This document shows, piece after piece, positions 13,001 through 23,829 of a stretch of 64,000 nt of DNA. The translations under genes and the position numbers were made by a program. Location of the stretch: the NCBI RefSeq assembly GCF_015706575.1, contig NW_024037073.1, forward strand, positions 26,394,622-26,458,621, in the 5' to 3' direction. The notes beneath the pieces are model-generated. The model was not told where the DNA came from, ran no database searches, and was given only the letters and a program-made list of their open reading frames with translations. Position 1 is the first letter of the stretch. Each line of letters opens with the position of its first letter. This DNA comes from Patiria miniata. Its lineage: Eukaryota > Echinodermata > Asteroidea > Valvatida > Asterinidae.

Positions 13001-16000
13001 TCACAACAGACTTCACTTTACTATGGTGAGAATAGCATAAACATATCAGATCAGGCAGTTGGCATGGGTGGCGCAGTGCGTAAAGCACTTGCCTCTCACT
13101 GCTGTGGCCTGGGTTCGATTCCCGGATTGGGTAATATGTGAGTAGAGTTGTTCATTAATTCTCTCCTGTGCCATGAGGGTCATACGATGGCTGCTTGAGG
13201 CGCTTGTACATAACATGCCTTTGGCTCGACCATGTTGTAGCCGCGTCCTTCACAATTCAGCTTCTGCTGCGAGTAAGGATTAGCTCCCCAAATTAATTAA
13301 TGAAAATGCAAAGCCAGATGGACACATTTTCCAACTCACCATTGTGGTGTGTTACTAGCAGCTTCTTGTAATGTCTGGTAGGCTAGATTAACAAGACACT
13401 CTATGCTTTCACTGACTGCACACTCAGGCAGTGCACAGATACCCTCGCTCACGTGGCACTTGTCCTGAAAGAAGTAAAAAAATATGCATTGCAAGTGTCC
13501 TCAAGTGAAATTGAATATTTAATATGATAAGTTCATTCAACACATTTCAACAACAAATATTTCAATTAATGTTTTAAACTTGCAAGAACTCTTAAAGGCT
13601 GATTAGAATGACAAAATCAAATCCAGTTTAGTCTTGAAGCGCACAATTTCCAACAAATTCTAACCTTGGCATCTTGTGTTTGATCTTTGACGTTCTTGTT
13701 GTCAACCTTCATTGTACCGACTCTCTTTGTATTGTGCAGCTCTCTCTTCATCAGCTTGCGGGCTTCAACTATCAGCTCTTGACACTTGCAAAAAGGAAAT
13801 AAACCAAACATAAACAATGTCAGGGATGTAGTCAAGTACATCACAAGTCCAGTCACAAGTCCAGTCACAAGTAAATCACAAGTCCAGTCACAAGTAAATC
13901 ACAAGTCCAGTCACAAGTCCAGTCACAAGTCCAGTCACAAGTCCAGTCACAAGTCCAGTCACAAGTCCAGTCACAAGACCAGTCACAAGTCCAGTCACAA
14001 GTCCAGTCACAAGTCCAAACAAACTGAATGTTGCTATTAAAGAAATGTTGCCACAACATATTGAGAAGTACCTTAAAAAAAATAATTCACCTTTTTGTTA
14101 GCAAAGTGGACATTGACATCTCTGGCGTAGGTCAGCAGTGGAGAAGCAGTTTCTGCAATAAACCCTGAATAAGAGAAATTCTCTGCTATTTCAAATATTT
14201 AGCTTCAAGGCAGTGTTTTATTTTATTATTTATATGAGGCTTCCAGCGGTCAAAAATAAATCAGCGTATTGTATGCTTTTGTGAAACGAACCAAGATAGC
14301 AATAATTTGGAAATTCTCCGGCGCGCCCTCATCCAGGCATTTTCGCTGCAAACTCACAGTTGTCAACCACTCAACAGAGCGTAGTGCGCGGTACCGTTGA
14401 ACAAAGACGCCCACGCAGCAAGCATGCAGCACGCAGCAGGCCAGATATACGCGCACTGTTGTCAACAATTACAATGGCAGCTTCAAATAGTTTGACGAAA
14501 AAGGAGAAATGAAGACAGTGTCTTGAATTGTATTTCTAGCGAATTAAGTCAGCTCGATATAAAAAATAATAATATTGGATGGCTTTTTTTTGGGGGGGGG
14601 ATACAAGAATATATTGTCTTCGACTCGTGCAATATTGTCATAGCTCATGCAATATATTCTTGTATCCACCTCAAAGCCATCCAATATTATATAAATATTC
14701 TGTATGATTATTTGTTTTGGTTTGCTGTGTAACTGCTGACTGACCTGTTTTCCGTAGAGAAGCTTCAAATCCCTCGGTAGCCGTGATGACAGCTTTGTAT
14801 TCATTGAGCTAAAATGGTGAATATGATAAAATAAACAAATTAACAAATGTTATCATACACTATTTCTGTAAATACATTTTCAAACATGAATATTCACTAC
14901 ACAGCATTAAATGTGCAGACTTCTTTCTTTTTTTATTCATATACACTACAAAATCACAAGTGAATTTTATTGTTTCAACCAAATTGGCACAATTCCATCA
15001 CTGAAAACCTCCCGGTTCGATTTTCAGTGTTTTAATTTCTAGAATAATTTTTTCCCCTCAAATATTCCATTTAAGATTTTCAAATAATATTCCAATAAAA
15101 TAAACTTTAAAGGGGCACTAGGTCCTGAAATCCCCGAAAATTTCAGGTTTTGGATTGTTTACTTATCCTACAATAAACTCCAGCTAAGACGGCACTCTCG
15201 GGACCAGAGAATTTGTGACGACTTACGCGAATGTCGGCTTCTGCTGCAAGTCGTCATTTTGCCGACTTACACGAATACACAAATTAAATCACAAATACAC
15301 AAATTAAATAGATCGTGAGGGGAGCTCTCGGAATTGAACGGGAAATTTCACTTTTCATCCGACTCGTAAGCAAACTTCAGCACCTTGATTTTAATCATCG
15401 ATCTCTCCTTGTACCTCAGGTGGCGTATCTAGTAATTTGAAGGCTGTTTTGAGGTAAATCTGATGTTTTTATTTGCCAAAGTTGTGTTTTTTGGGGGGTC
15501 AACGGCGGTCGGCAGAATAGTGTCGCGCGACTTTTCTCATGGTTTCTCGAGAATCGCCACCAAAATCATTGAAAAATTTCATATTTTAGTCTTCATTGTC
15601 CTGTTTGAAGTCGATTATTAGCTTCGTAAATGCCTGTTGCATCGTATGAGGTATGAATTATGGAATCTGGGTCGAGATAATATAGGGAAAATGGACCGTT
15701 TTTGTAATGCACTGGGGATACATAGTCCAGGATTTCGGGACTCTTACGACCCGGTACTTTTAACGTAGTTGTGACTCCAGGGGGGTCAGACAAGTCGATC
15801 GTTGAGACAACTCGACTCGGGACAAGTCGAACGTTGAGACAACTCGACCATTGAGACAACTCGACCGTATGTGTGATAAATGGAAAGACAAATCTACCGT
15901 TGAGACAAGTCGACTCACTTGTTTTGGGGCCTAGTTTTGGGGATAGTACTGGGGATTTTGACGGTGGCTGATTGCCGATTGGGAGTTGTGACACATGAGT

Positions 16001-16900
16001 TTTTTGTTGCATCTCAAAAAAAAAACAAAGCCGATATAGCTCAGTGTGATTGACCGTGCACATCGTCCGTTTTTCCGGGCCACGCGCATCCCCGGTCAAC
16101 GTGGCCGTACCGTGCATGGTGACATCGTTTTTGCCGGGCCTGTGCGCGCACTTATCCCTGGTCAACGTGGCCATGCCGTGCACGGTGGCATTGTTTTTGC
16201 CGGGCCTGTAAGCCCACTTGCCGCGCCGGTCGACGTGCCCGCGTGCCAGGCTGGGCCCGGTCCTCGCAGGCGGGGCGCGCCGGCCCAACGCGACGGCCAC
16301 CGGATCGGAGCGCGCCTCTGTGCATCGAGTATGCCCGTGCTGTGCCCGGGTTCTGCCACAGATTGCAACTTTTTCCGCTCCACGTGTATACATTTTCATC
16401 GAGTCGAGCTGTCTCAACGGTCGAGTTGTCCTGAGTTGAGTTGTCAAACCGGGCGACTTGCCTCAAGGGTCGAGTTGTCTCAACGGTCGACTTGTCCCGA
16501 GTCGAGTTGTCTCAACGGTCGACTTGCTCGACATTCGACTCCAGCCTTAATGCGATGGGCATTAGAGCTGAAGTTACTCAAGCTAAGTTACATCATGGGA
16601 CTATGTCATTGCCAATTACCCCTAGAACTAAGCTGGAGTAACTCCAGCTGACATGCTCATAATATTCATTCACATGTATCGCTGGAGTGTGGTAGCAAGA
16701 GACCCTAAAAAAATGGCCTCTCAAAAATTTTTCATTTTCACCTCTAATATCCCACCTCGGATTTCATTTACATACCTCGTAGATTCAGCAGTCATTCACA
16801 GAGCCTAATGATCGACTCGAAACAGACCACACAAAAAAACCTGTCTGGTGAGGTCAGGAAGATCACTGGTGGAGCTGTTGAGCTGGGAACTGATGTCTCC
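7028..16900 (-). CDS. ZW10: ZW10 (kinetochore/Golgi-ER tether), C-terminal half
   Basis: Twelve minus-strand exons, 5' to 3': 16900-16841 (tentative), 14808-14745, 14152-14091, 13784-13665, 13464-13340, 12592-12508, 11138-10953, 10293-10189, 9594-9463, 8605-8513, 7761-7651, 7132-7028. All have AG/GT borders and agreeing phases and together encode about 415 residues without a frameshift. Family hallmarks seen: [88 protein letters not shown] and the C-terminus [19 protein letters not shown]. ZW10 is a subunit of the RZZ complex at kinetochores and of the NRZ (Dsl1-type) complex that tethers Golgi-to-ER vesicles. Vertebrate ZW10 is close to 780 residues, so roughly the N-terminal half is missing. 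I did not find it upstream in the window. The 60-bp first listed exon fits by phase and weak similarity only; its donor (CAG|GTTTTT) is unusual. Confidence 0.93.
7205..7315 (-). mobile_element. tRNA-derived SINE, copy 1 of an inverted pair
   Basis: The minus strand 7314-7243 reads as a 72-nt tRNA: acceptor stem GGCTGGA/TCCAGCC (perfect), D stem GCTC/GAGC, A box TAGCTCAGTTGG and B box GGTTCAACCCC. The anticodon loop ACGGCAA has C instead of U at position 33, and the anticodon stem has two mismatches. The tail AATTTCTTTG that follows is shared with the second copy. These traits indicate a SINE head or tRNA pseudogene rather than a working tRNA. It lies in a ZW10 intron. Confidence 0.7.
7505..7612 (+). 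mobile_element. tRNA-derived SINE, copy 2 (inverted)
   Basis: Plus strand 7511-7582 is a diverged 72-nt relative of the copy at 7243-7314. It has GGCTAGA/TCCAGTC ends, GGAACGACAATCC in the anticodon arm, B-box region GGTCCAAACCCC, and the same tail AATTTCTTTGTTCAAC. Both copies also share a GCCCTATG flank at the 5' side, so homology extends beyond the tRNA. The two lie head to head, about 190 bp apart. Confidence 0.65.
7821..8083. mobile_element. MITE-like element with long G and C runs
   Basis: The ends are inverted copies of CATGGGCGTCGC. Inside are long C runs (about 7,940 and 8,051-8,071) and a long G run (about 8,015-8,033), and GGGGGCAAAATTATTTTTGCCCC forms an inner palindrome. The layout is that of a short non-autonomous DNA element. 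The homopolymer lengths are likely uncertain in the assembly. Confidence 0.65.
8090..8505. other. ZW10 intron sequence, nothing recognised
   Basis: AT-rich intron sequence between two ZW10 exons. I see no coding exon, RNA gene or clear repeat. Confidence 0.6.
11139..12507. other. ZW10 intron, no feature recognised
   Basis: A 1.37-kb intron between ZW10 exons. The sequence is AT-rich with no persuasive reading frame, tRNA-like motif or inverted repeat. Confidence 0.6.
12735..12960 (+). mobile_element. tRNA-derived SINE-like element
   Basis: A tRNA-like head (about 12,740-12,805, B-box-like GGTTCCAATCC) is followed by TGTGTCCTTGGGCAAGCCAC and then ATAAATGGGTACCGG. A TTGGGCAAG-CACTT block of this kind recurs downstream of the tRNA head in many animal SINEs. 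It sits in a ZW10 intron on the strand opposite to the gene. Confidence 0.55.
13064..13290 (+). mobile_element. tRNA-derived SINE
   Basis: The head is GGGTGGCGCAGTGCGTAAAG (A box TGGCGCAGTGCG). A B box GGTTCGATTCC lies at tRNA spacing, and an ATATGTGAGTAGAGTTG body with TTCTCTCCTGTGCC follows. The downstream part to about 13,290 has no tRNA character and is taken as the SINE body. It lies in the ZW10 intron just before an exon acceptor. Confidence 0.65.
13840..14020. repeat. 12-bp minisatellite (AGTCCAGTCACA)
   Basis: About 14 copies of a 12-bp unit. Because 12 is a multiple of three, both strands stay open and give Ser-His-Lys or Trp-Thr-Cys-Asp peptides. These are repeat artefacts. The array lies in a ZW10 intron between 13,784 and 14,091. 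Confidence 0.9.
14567..14691. mobile_element. Hairpin MITE-like element
   Basis: The left arm (ATAATATTGGATGGCTTT, then GGATACAAGAATATATTG) is matched in inverted order by the right arm (CAATATATTCTTGTATCC, then AAAGCCATCCAATATTAT). A run of G interrupts the left arm. It ends about 50 bp before a ZW10 exon. Confidence 0.75.
15773..16544. mobile_element. Foldback-type element with tandem-repeat arms
   Basis: The left arm (15,781-15,925) is made of subrepeats of GTTGAGACAACTCGAC joined by GGGACAAGTCGA. The right arm (about 16,394-16,536) holds the same subrepeats inverted (TCGAGTTGTCTCAACGGTC). The GC-rich centre contains about three ~75-bp repeats (GGTCAACGTGGCC, GTTTTTGCCGGGCC). The octamer GACTCCAG directly flanks the element at 15,773-15,780 and 16,537-16,544, like a target-site duplication. 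Inverted arms built of short tandem repeats are the signature of foldback elements (Drosophila FB, sea urchin TU). The several overlapping reading frames are not credible genes. It lies upstream of the ZW10 exon at 14,808. Confidence 0.7.
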
Positions 16901-16959
16901 CTGAATACCAACAAAAAATAAAGATACCAAATTGACTTCTTTTGACAATAAAAAGTAAC

Positions 16960-17280
16960 ATCTTAACCAGTTTGCATCAGAGGACGTGATAAGACGCACT
17001 GGCTGTTTTTATGCACAGGCACGGCTGATGGATTTTCTAGGGTTAAAAGGTCAAAATTGCCTCCACTCACCTCCGGGTAACATTCTGCTTTTGCACACAC
17101 ACAAAAGTCTGTGAAGTCATACAGGCCAGACTGTGTGTTGATCTTGAATCGGCCGTTGTGCATGGCCAATTGTTTGACAATTTACGTTCCAGTGGACACC
17201 TCAAAGTATTGAACCATATGAGGTTTCGGCACAAAGTGGGACGCTTGGGTAAAAAGAACCCCTATGCCAAATATCAGGCC
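16960..17280 (-). other. Doubtful exon-like stretch
   Basis: On the minus strand a reading frame containing MHNGRFKINTQSGLYDF ends at a good donor (GAG|GTGAGT, at 17,068). Upstream an in-frame TAA interrupts it, and no convincing acceptor lies between that stop and the open part. It matches neither ZW10 nor TRMT2A in my judgement. It could be a decayed exon or a chance frame. Confidence 0.2.
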
Positions 17281-17788
17281 AAAATATTTCCATGAAAAAA
17301 ATGCATCATTTTACCAACTTGCTGTGCTCACATTTGTATGGCCCTTAGCACAGAGATTACTCCAGTGTGTGGCCATAGAATAAGCTAGGTTTTTACCAAC
17401 GGTGCAATAAGTGATAACCACAGACACCAATGCCTATCTCATCAGACAGCCCCACATACCTAGTCTAGGGGCTGGACGTTATTATGGTTTGATACGCAAT
17501 AACCCCCGCAGCGATAACCCCCCACAAGAGGGAGCTCTCACTCATGACCAACCAATATCACCCACCATCAAAACTTTCTACATGCAGTTTACCATTACTT
17601 TCATATAGACATGAGGCTAGGATATTTCCAGGTTTTAGTGAAATTCATCCTATGGCCTTTAAATTCTGTTATACAAAATTACATAAAGACCCTGAGAAAT
17701 CTTCACCATGGAGAACATCGTGAACTCTTAATAGAGCACAAACTGTATTATCATTATCGAAAGTTGAATGCTTAGAGAGCAAACTCAC

Positions 17789-20700
17789 CACAAATCCAAA
17801 ATGTCTTGGGAGGTTTTGGATCTCAATCTTGAAGATCTCTGAGGTGAAGTGCTGTTGTGTCCGATAGTGATAAGGATCCGTTATGGCAGCGCCAGTCACT
17901 GGTACGTCAGAGGTGCTGGTGGAATGGTTATCTTGTGGGTCAAGACCTGATAGACAAAAATGAACAAAGCAAAAAACCAACTCCGATCAGAGAAAATAAA
18001 TTTACTTTGATTTTTTTAAGCATGAGATATTTGTAAGTTTAATTATGAGTTTTCAAGTGAGACACTGCACAACATAATCAGTTCACACTGACAAACAGAT
18101 CAATGAATTGCAAATTTTGAATAAAAAACATCCCAAAGTTGAATACTGTTAATATAGATGTACAACAATTGTACACAGTACCTGAAAAAAAGTTAATGCT
18201 TTAAAATATGAACCTCTTTGTAAAGTTAGAGATAAACCTATATATAAATATCTGAATTTGGACGGTTCCCAAAAATGACCAATTTCTACAAGCTGCTGTT
18301 TTTGTGTGCATAATTCAAAACTGCCAAGCACAAATAATGCTATGTACTATCACCATTCTGGTATTTGAACTAGTATGCTTTTCTGATACTTGATACTTTA
18401 TTGATGCCTCATAATATTTTGATATTTTTATTTGCTTTTTTGAATGGGCTTTGTATTAATCAACAAAAGAATGAATCAAATTAGGTTTTGCCCTTCACCG
18501 ATGTATAAACACTGTATACTCAGTGTGGTACCTCCCGAGTAAAAGTTGGAAAAAAATCACTCGGGTGGGACTCAAACCCACAACCTCCTGCTTTCTAGTG
18601 CAGACATCTTACCACTCGACCACCGAGCTGGTTGGTTCAAATCTGATGTACATAGCAGCGGGTACTGCATTAACTATTCATAAGATGGATAGTCGGTGAA
18701 GGGCAAAACCTAATTTGATTTACATCACCCCGACGCAAAATTCCATCGTAAGCCGTGTCCGCACTGGACTTTTCTTTGGAAGGTTTTACCGAGACGATGG
18801 TAAAATGAGAAATGGTCAAATGTGACCACTGTCCGCACTGGACTTATCGTCTCGGGAAAAGTGACCTGGTCAATTTTCCTGGGCGCGTGGTCAGTTTTCC
18901 TGGGCAGAGGTTGGCCAGTAAAAGTAACCGCTGGACACAGGAAAAGTAACGGAGAGGAAAACGTCCTAGGCTGTCCGCACTGGACTTAAAACAGGAAAAG
19001 TACCCATACATGTAGTTTTGGTAAGTTTGACCAAAAAAAGTCCAGTGCGAACAGGGCTTTATAAAAGAATGAATGTTTTAAGATATGAATGGCTTTGTAA
19101 ACTTTGCATTCATTCATCAGAAATTCACAAGTTTGACAGTTGAACGAAGGTTCAAGGACAGAGGAAACGACAGACGTGGCGGAGGTGTCTTTATCTTGGT
19201 TAAGGATGGTTTCTCAGCCATTGAACTTTCTGAAGATGGTTGTGAATTACTCTGGTGCCAACTACCGCTCAAGCCGAAAGGAGAGGACATCTTCATCTCT
19301 GCATATTATAGAGCCCCCGACTCCTACAGGCCAGAATCTCTAGAAAACCTAGACAGAAGTCTGAGTAAAGTGCAGGCTCAGGTAAACTCCCCATTCATCA
19401 TTCTTGGAGGAGACTTCAACATCCCGGGCATGCTTTGGAACTCAAGGACTGGTACATGTACGGTATTCAATCCAAAATTATCAACATCGCAGATGACTAC
19501 AATCTCCAACAAAAGGCAAATTTTACTACAAGGAGAGACCCAGTTACAGGAACAGATAACATCTTAGATTTGCTCTTCACCACATGTTCAACTCTGGTTT
19601 GTAATGTTTACAGCAACTCCGGGATTAGCGATCACGCAACAGTGTTAGCTGACATAAACATCACCGCACCTCGCTCTGTCAAGCCCCCTAGGACCATCTT
19701 CAAGTGGAATGACGTGGATGAATGACGTCCTCGAGCTTAAGACCGAATTCATGCAGTCATCTCCAGAAACCAGAACAGTTGAGGCAAATTGGAGAATTTT
19801 TAGGGACAGGCTGAAAACTAACGAATTAGTACCACAAAAACCAGTCCAGGGACATTCTAGACCCTCATGGCTCACTACTGTCCTAATCCGTTGCTGCAGG
19901 AAGAAAGAGCGCAGCTATGTGAAGGCAGTAACAAGGGGTCTACATTCAAACTTTTTGCAAAAGCAAGTGAACAGCGAAATCCGAAGGGCTAAACGCAAAC
20001 ATTTACAAGAAACTACATCTACAGGTAACCCCCAGAAATGTTGGCGCTACGTAATCAGCACTCGTAAAGACAACACAGGGGTTCAGGTTCTAAAACTCAA
20101 CAGGAAAATATCACATCTGACCAAAAAAAAGCTGAAACCCTACAAGACCAATTCTGTAGTGTTTTCAGCAGGGATGACACCGATGTGCAGCCAGTTCTAC
20201 CACCGAGTCCCTACTCAGACTTGATAAACATCACCGTGTCTGTTAGCGGAGTCCTCAAGTTACTGACGTCGCTCAACTTGAAACTAGCTGCCAATGAAGT
20301 TGCCCCAGGACTCGCATTCATATTCCAACAATCACTTGACCTGGGTTCTCTACCATCTGACTGGAAGAAAGCCAACGTAACACCCATTTTTAAGAAAGGC
20401 TCTCGTGCAGACCCGGCAAACTACAGACCTGTGTCGTTGACCTCTGTTTGCTTTAAGTTATTAGAGCACATCATTGATAGCCAATAAATGAAACACCTCC
20501 AGAAACACGACATCCTGAACGAAAACCAACATGCTTTTCGTAAAGGCCTGTCCTGTAAATCCCAACTCGTAACAACTCTGGATGACATCTCCTACAATTA
20601 CAATTATGAAATCACCACAGACATGGCAGTACTTGACTTCTCCAAAGCATTCGACATAGTTTCTCATCAAAAACTGGTCCAAACATTAGACTACTACAGG

Positions 20701-22159
20701 ATAAGGGGAAAAACACAGAGATGGATCAGGGAATTCTTAACCAACAGGTCACAAAGAGTTGTGGTAAATGGAAAATCTTTGAAATGGCAAAGTGTCGTCA
20801 GTGGCACCGTGCTTGGCCCCCATCGGTTTTTACTTTTCATCCATGACATTAGCAAATCAGTGACTGGCACAACTCGCCTTTTCGCTGACGACTGCCTGTT
20901 ATATCGGAAGATCTGCTCATCAACTGATGAACTGATGTTCCAAAAAGACCTGGACAACTTGGCTCACTGGGCGCAAACCTGGGGAATGAAATTGAACTCC
21001 AGCAAATGTAACATCATGCGAATCTCCGGGAAGCGGGCCCCCGGCAAAACTAACTACACCATGTTAGGATTCAACCTTGTAGAGAAAACCAACATCACAT
21101 ATTTGGAAATAATCATTCAGAATAACCTAAGTTGGAATCACCAAACAGCACATGCCACTTCCAAAGCAAGTCGTATATTGAACTTCATCAAAATAAATTT
21201 TCATTCTGCATCCAGATCAGTCAAAGAAAAGCTGTACTTAGCAGTAGTCAGACCACACCTAGAATATGGCAGCATTGCTTGGAACCCTCACATAGCTAAG
21301 AACATAACATCCCTGGAAAAAGTGCAACTGATGAGGGCTGCTCGTTTCGTAATGCGAGATTATTCCAGACTGAGCGGTGTGACCGACATGTTGACAACCC
21401 TAGGCTGGTCTTCACTGGAAGAGAGAAGGAAAGTTAACCAACTTACCTACTTACCTACTAAAATAATACACAACATAGTTCACATTAACTCATCATCCAT
21501 AGTCCCCAAACCAGCACCGGCTCGTAGAATTCACAACCACCAGTTCACAGAAATGGCAGCAAGGACAGACATCTATATGCAGTCATTCCTACCCAGAACT
21601 ATACGGAAATGGAACAAGCTCCCTCAAGACACCACAGACGCCCCAAACCACAACACCTTTAAGGATTTAATTTAGTTCCACTTCCCCAAGGCCTCCTTGC
21701 TAGACTTCCACGTGGAGTATTCAGGATAACCACCAAGTACCAAGTACCAAGTAAAGGTGCAATTTTTTAATGAAATTGAACCCTCATTCCCCCAATTTAT
21801 AAAAATTATCTGGAAAGCAACAAAACTATCTTGCAGCAAAATTAATTTCACTGGGTTAAAGTATTAAGTTTCCAATAAGCAAGAATGGACAAAATCACAT
21901 GAATGGGATTACACTTTTGTAGCTGACCTGGCAAAGGAGCAAACGTCTTCACCAAGTAAAAGAATAACAAGTCACCTTTGGATCTGTCCTCCTCATCTTC
22001 ATTGGGAATAGCATCCATAGTGATGGCCACATCTGTTGGCATCTTGACAACATCACCCTCTGTAACTGTGGTTGACGTTACCTCCCCAGTTGGGACATCA
22101 TCAGAAGTTGCTCTCTGCTTCTCATCCAGTTTGGTGTTAATACGTTGGACAAAAACACA
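17789..22159 (-). CDS. TRMT2A-like N-terminal exons (two)
   Basis: Two minus-strand exons, 22159-21976 and 17946-17789, have good AG/GT borders and a matching phase (AAAG|GTGAC joined to CAG|GTCTTG gives Gly). The first encodes a low-complexity acidic stretch (DAIPNEDEEDRSKG). The second goes from a Ser/Thr-rich linker to YHYRTQQHFTSEIFKIEIQ followed by NLPRHFGFV. The FTSEIFK-hydrophobic-NLPRH segment matches what I know of the first strand of the RRM domain of TRMT2A, a tRNA (uracil-5-)-methyltransferase. The remaining RRM and the methyltransferase domain are not seen downstream, where ZW10 exons on the same strand begin instead. Either the gene is broken here, or exons were lost or missed. 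The intron holds a CR1/L2-like LINE. Confidence 0.4.
18475..18720 (-). mobile_element. Inverted-repeat element with tRNA-like core, copy A
   Basis: The ends are inverted copies of TCAAATTAGGTTTTGCCCTT followed by CACCGA. The minus strand between about 18,629 and 18,559 is tRNA-like: TGGTCGAGTGGTAAG resembles an A box and GGGTTTGAGTCCCACC a B-box region. Two similar elements are at 56,042 and 61,093. In this copy the inner part of the right arm has been replaced, so it is the most degraded of the three. Confidence 0.7.
18750..19059. mobile_element. MITE-like element with CGCACTGGACTTTT ends
   Basis: The left end AAGCCGTGTCCGCACTGGAC and the right end (GTCCAGTGCGAACAGGGCTT) are inverted copies. 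CTGTCCGCACTGGACTT also recurs internally at about 18,830 and 18,973. No protein is encoded. It is wedged between the tRNA-bearing element and the LINE. Confidence 0.7.
19080..21753 (+). mobile_element. 5'-truncated, decayed non-LTR retrotransposon (CR1/L2-like)
   Basis: A broken endonuclease domain comes first (GGGVFILVKDGF, GGDFNIPG at about 19,405, SGISDHATV). A reverse transcriptase follows (ANYRPVSLTSVCFKLLEHI, then AVLDFSKAFDIVSHQ, then RLFADDCLLYR with the catalytic Asp pair at about 20,885). A 395-residue open stretch ends at 21,675. At least three frame changes and a stop before the RT core show it is dead. The 3' end carries three ACCAAGT heptamers (21,731-21,753), a short tandem tail of the kind CR1/L2 elements use. 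It sits in the intron of the TRMT2A-like exons, on the opposite strand. Confidence 0.88.
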
Positions 22160-22320
22160 CTGGAAATATAAAGAAACTGCACATAAAGCAGTTGTATACT
22201 ATTGAAAGCCATGACCAGTGGGATATCTAGGGGGAGGGGTCGAAATTTGTCCCTGCTATTTTTGACTTTTTAGGACATATCATTTTCTGATGGCTGATAG
22301 GTCATTTAAGGGAAAAATTA

Positions 22321-22763
22321 CGGCGATCGTGAAGTGTAGGGCCCCCGTTTTGTTTTGATCAAATTAGAATCGAAAATGTTTTTTATTGTTCAAAACTCAC
22401 CTTTACAATCAAAAGCAGCCTTTTCTCAATTCTAATAACACCCATTTTTTAATTTTGAACAGATTCTTGGGGTAGAAATCACGGTTTTCCTGCGTGGTTT
22501 GTACCTTGGGATTCAGCGCGCCTTGCATGCTCACGGAACATCGCGCGGTGATTGCCATCTTAATTTTCGGGTCGCATGTTGTCGCCGCGCCGTCATTGTC
22601 ATTTTACCCCCAAATTTCCCTCAAAACATCAAAACCCTGCCCTCTATCTATGACAAACCTGTTTATTGAGAATGTTGCAAACTATTATGGTAGGTCAAAT
22701 AATTTTTAAGTGGATTTTGTTCCCCAAGTTATAGGAACCGGGCCCTGCACTTCACGACGGCCG
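22321..22763. mobile_element. ~440-bp element with inverted ends
   Basis: The left end CGGCGATCGTGAAGTGTAGG plus GCCC and the right end GGGCCCTGCACTTCACGACG are inverted copies of each other. The interior has no coding character. It is probably a non-autonomous DNA element. Confidence 0.6.
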
Positions 22764-22770
22764 AAGTATT

Positions 22771-22882
22771 AACTCAACTGTAGCTGGAGTTACCCAGCCC
22801 TAAATTTTATCATTGGGTTGTCATCTAGATGACAACCCAATGATACCCAATTGGGTGCTGGGTAACTCCAGCTAACTCAACT
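22771..22882. repeat. Long palindrome with perfect 36-bp centre
   Basis: AACTCAACTGTAGCTGGAGT and TACCCAG on the left match an inverted right side (CTGGGTAACTCCAGCTAACTC). The centre, 22,809-22,844, is a perfect palindrome around ATCTAGAT. It is a cruciform or MITE-like hairpin directly after the preceding inverted-end element. Confidence 0.8.
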
Positions 22883-23631
22883 GAGAAAACACTTTAAAAT
22901 TTTCAGACCAGTCTCAAAGGGTTTGTGCACAGGGTGGCAAGTGATGGCCAGATATGGGAATCTTTCCTTTAATGTTAATTGTTATTGTTAATTAAGCATC
23001 TCAAACTTTTCACGAATGAGATACCACGCTATTGAATACAAATAATAAACGCAGTACGTCTATCAAACTCAAAGTATCATGTCCGATATGGCCACTTTTT
23101 GCAGTACGTTTCAGTTTCACTAAATAAAATAATGCAGATTTCACCATTAGCTAATATAAACAACTAAATTAATGTTATCATTTATTAAATGGTTAGATAA
23201 AATTATCTACTGATACTGACCAAGAAAGTGAAGATAGCGCCAGATTTACAGTCGCGTGTTTATGTTGTTGAATGCTGCCCTCGTGTGTCGTTCGATTGGC
23301 ATGCAAGCTCTTTCGAAACATCGGCCTCCATCGCAGGTCCCTACTGCTTCAGCTTCATATATTGAACTGGCATCCTTTTTTTTTAACGAGACGCATACGT
23401 CTTCCATAACGGAAGCTCAACAATATTTATTTGTCTATTATTATTTGACAACTCACGCTTCCTGGGTAGCTGTGTGGAAATTTCATAATCTTCTTAAATT
23501 TTTATAGTAGACGAAGCCGCAGCTGGGAATGAATCGAATTTTTAAAAACTCTTTAAACCCATGTTTTCTTTTTTTCTGGAGGGCTAGGCCGGCGCTGTTT
23601 ACGCAACTCAAGTAAGTTTCCACAGGGAGAA

Positions 23632-23719
23632 ATGGCTTTAAGGGAAATAAATAAGCTGTTTACGCTGAACACTAGTTTTTCAGTTTTTCCCCTTGACCAG
23701 TTTGAGTGGCTCTTCACCA
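23632..23719 (+). other. Possible first coding exon
   Basis: An ATG in good initiation context (GAGAAATGGC) opens MALREINKLFTLNTS, followed by a hydrophobic FSVFPLDQFEWLFTK, ending at a donor (AAG|GTAATG). It could start the plus-strand zinc-finger gene at 26 kb, but no exon linking them was established. It may be chance. Confidence 0.2.
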
Positions 23720-23829
23720 AGGTAATGAAAGTCGAAGGAGCGTCAATAGAGCTAGAGAGGGGCTATGTGCAAATATTATGTTGGACATTTTACAAATCCC
23801 CGGGAGCATCAAACTAGGCCTATATCTAT

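Noticed and set aside
13786..14059. Ser-His-Lys or Trp-Thr-Cys-Asp repeat proteins
   Set aside because: A 12-bp minisatellite keeps all frames open; it lies within a ZW10 intron.
15593..16651. Long overlapping ORFs of 200-284 residues on both strands
   Set aside because: They coincide with the GC-rich palindromic foldback element; Arg/Ala-rich composition in every frame is a base-composition effect.
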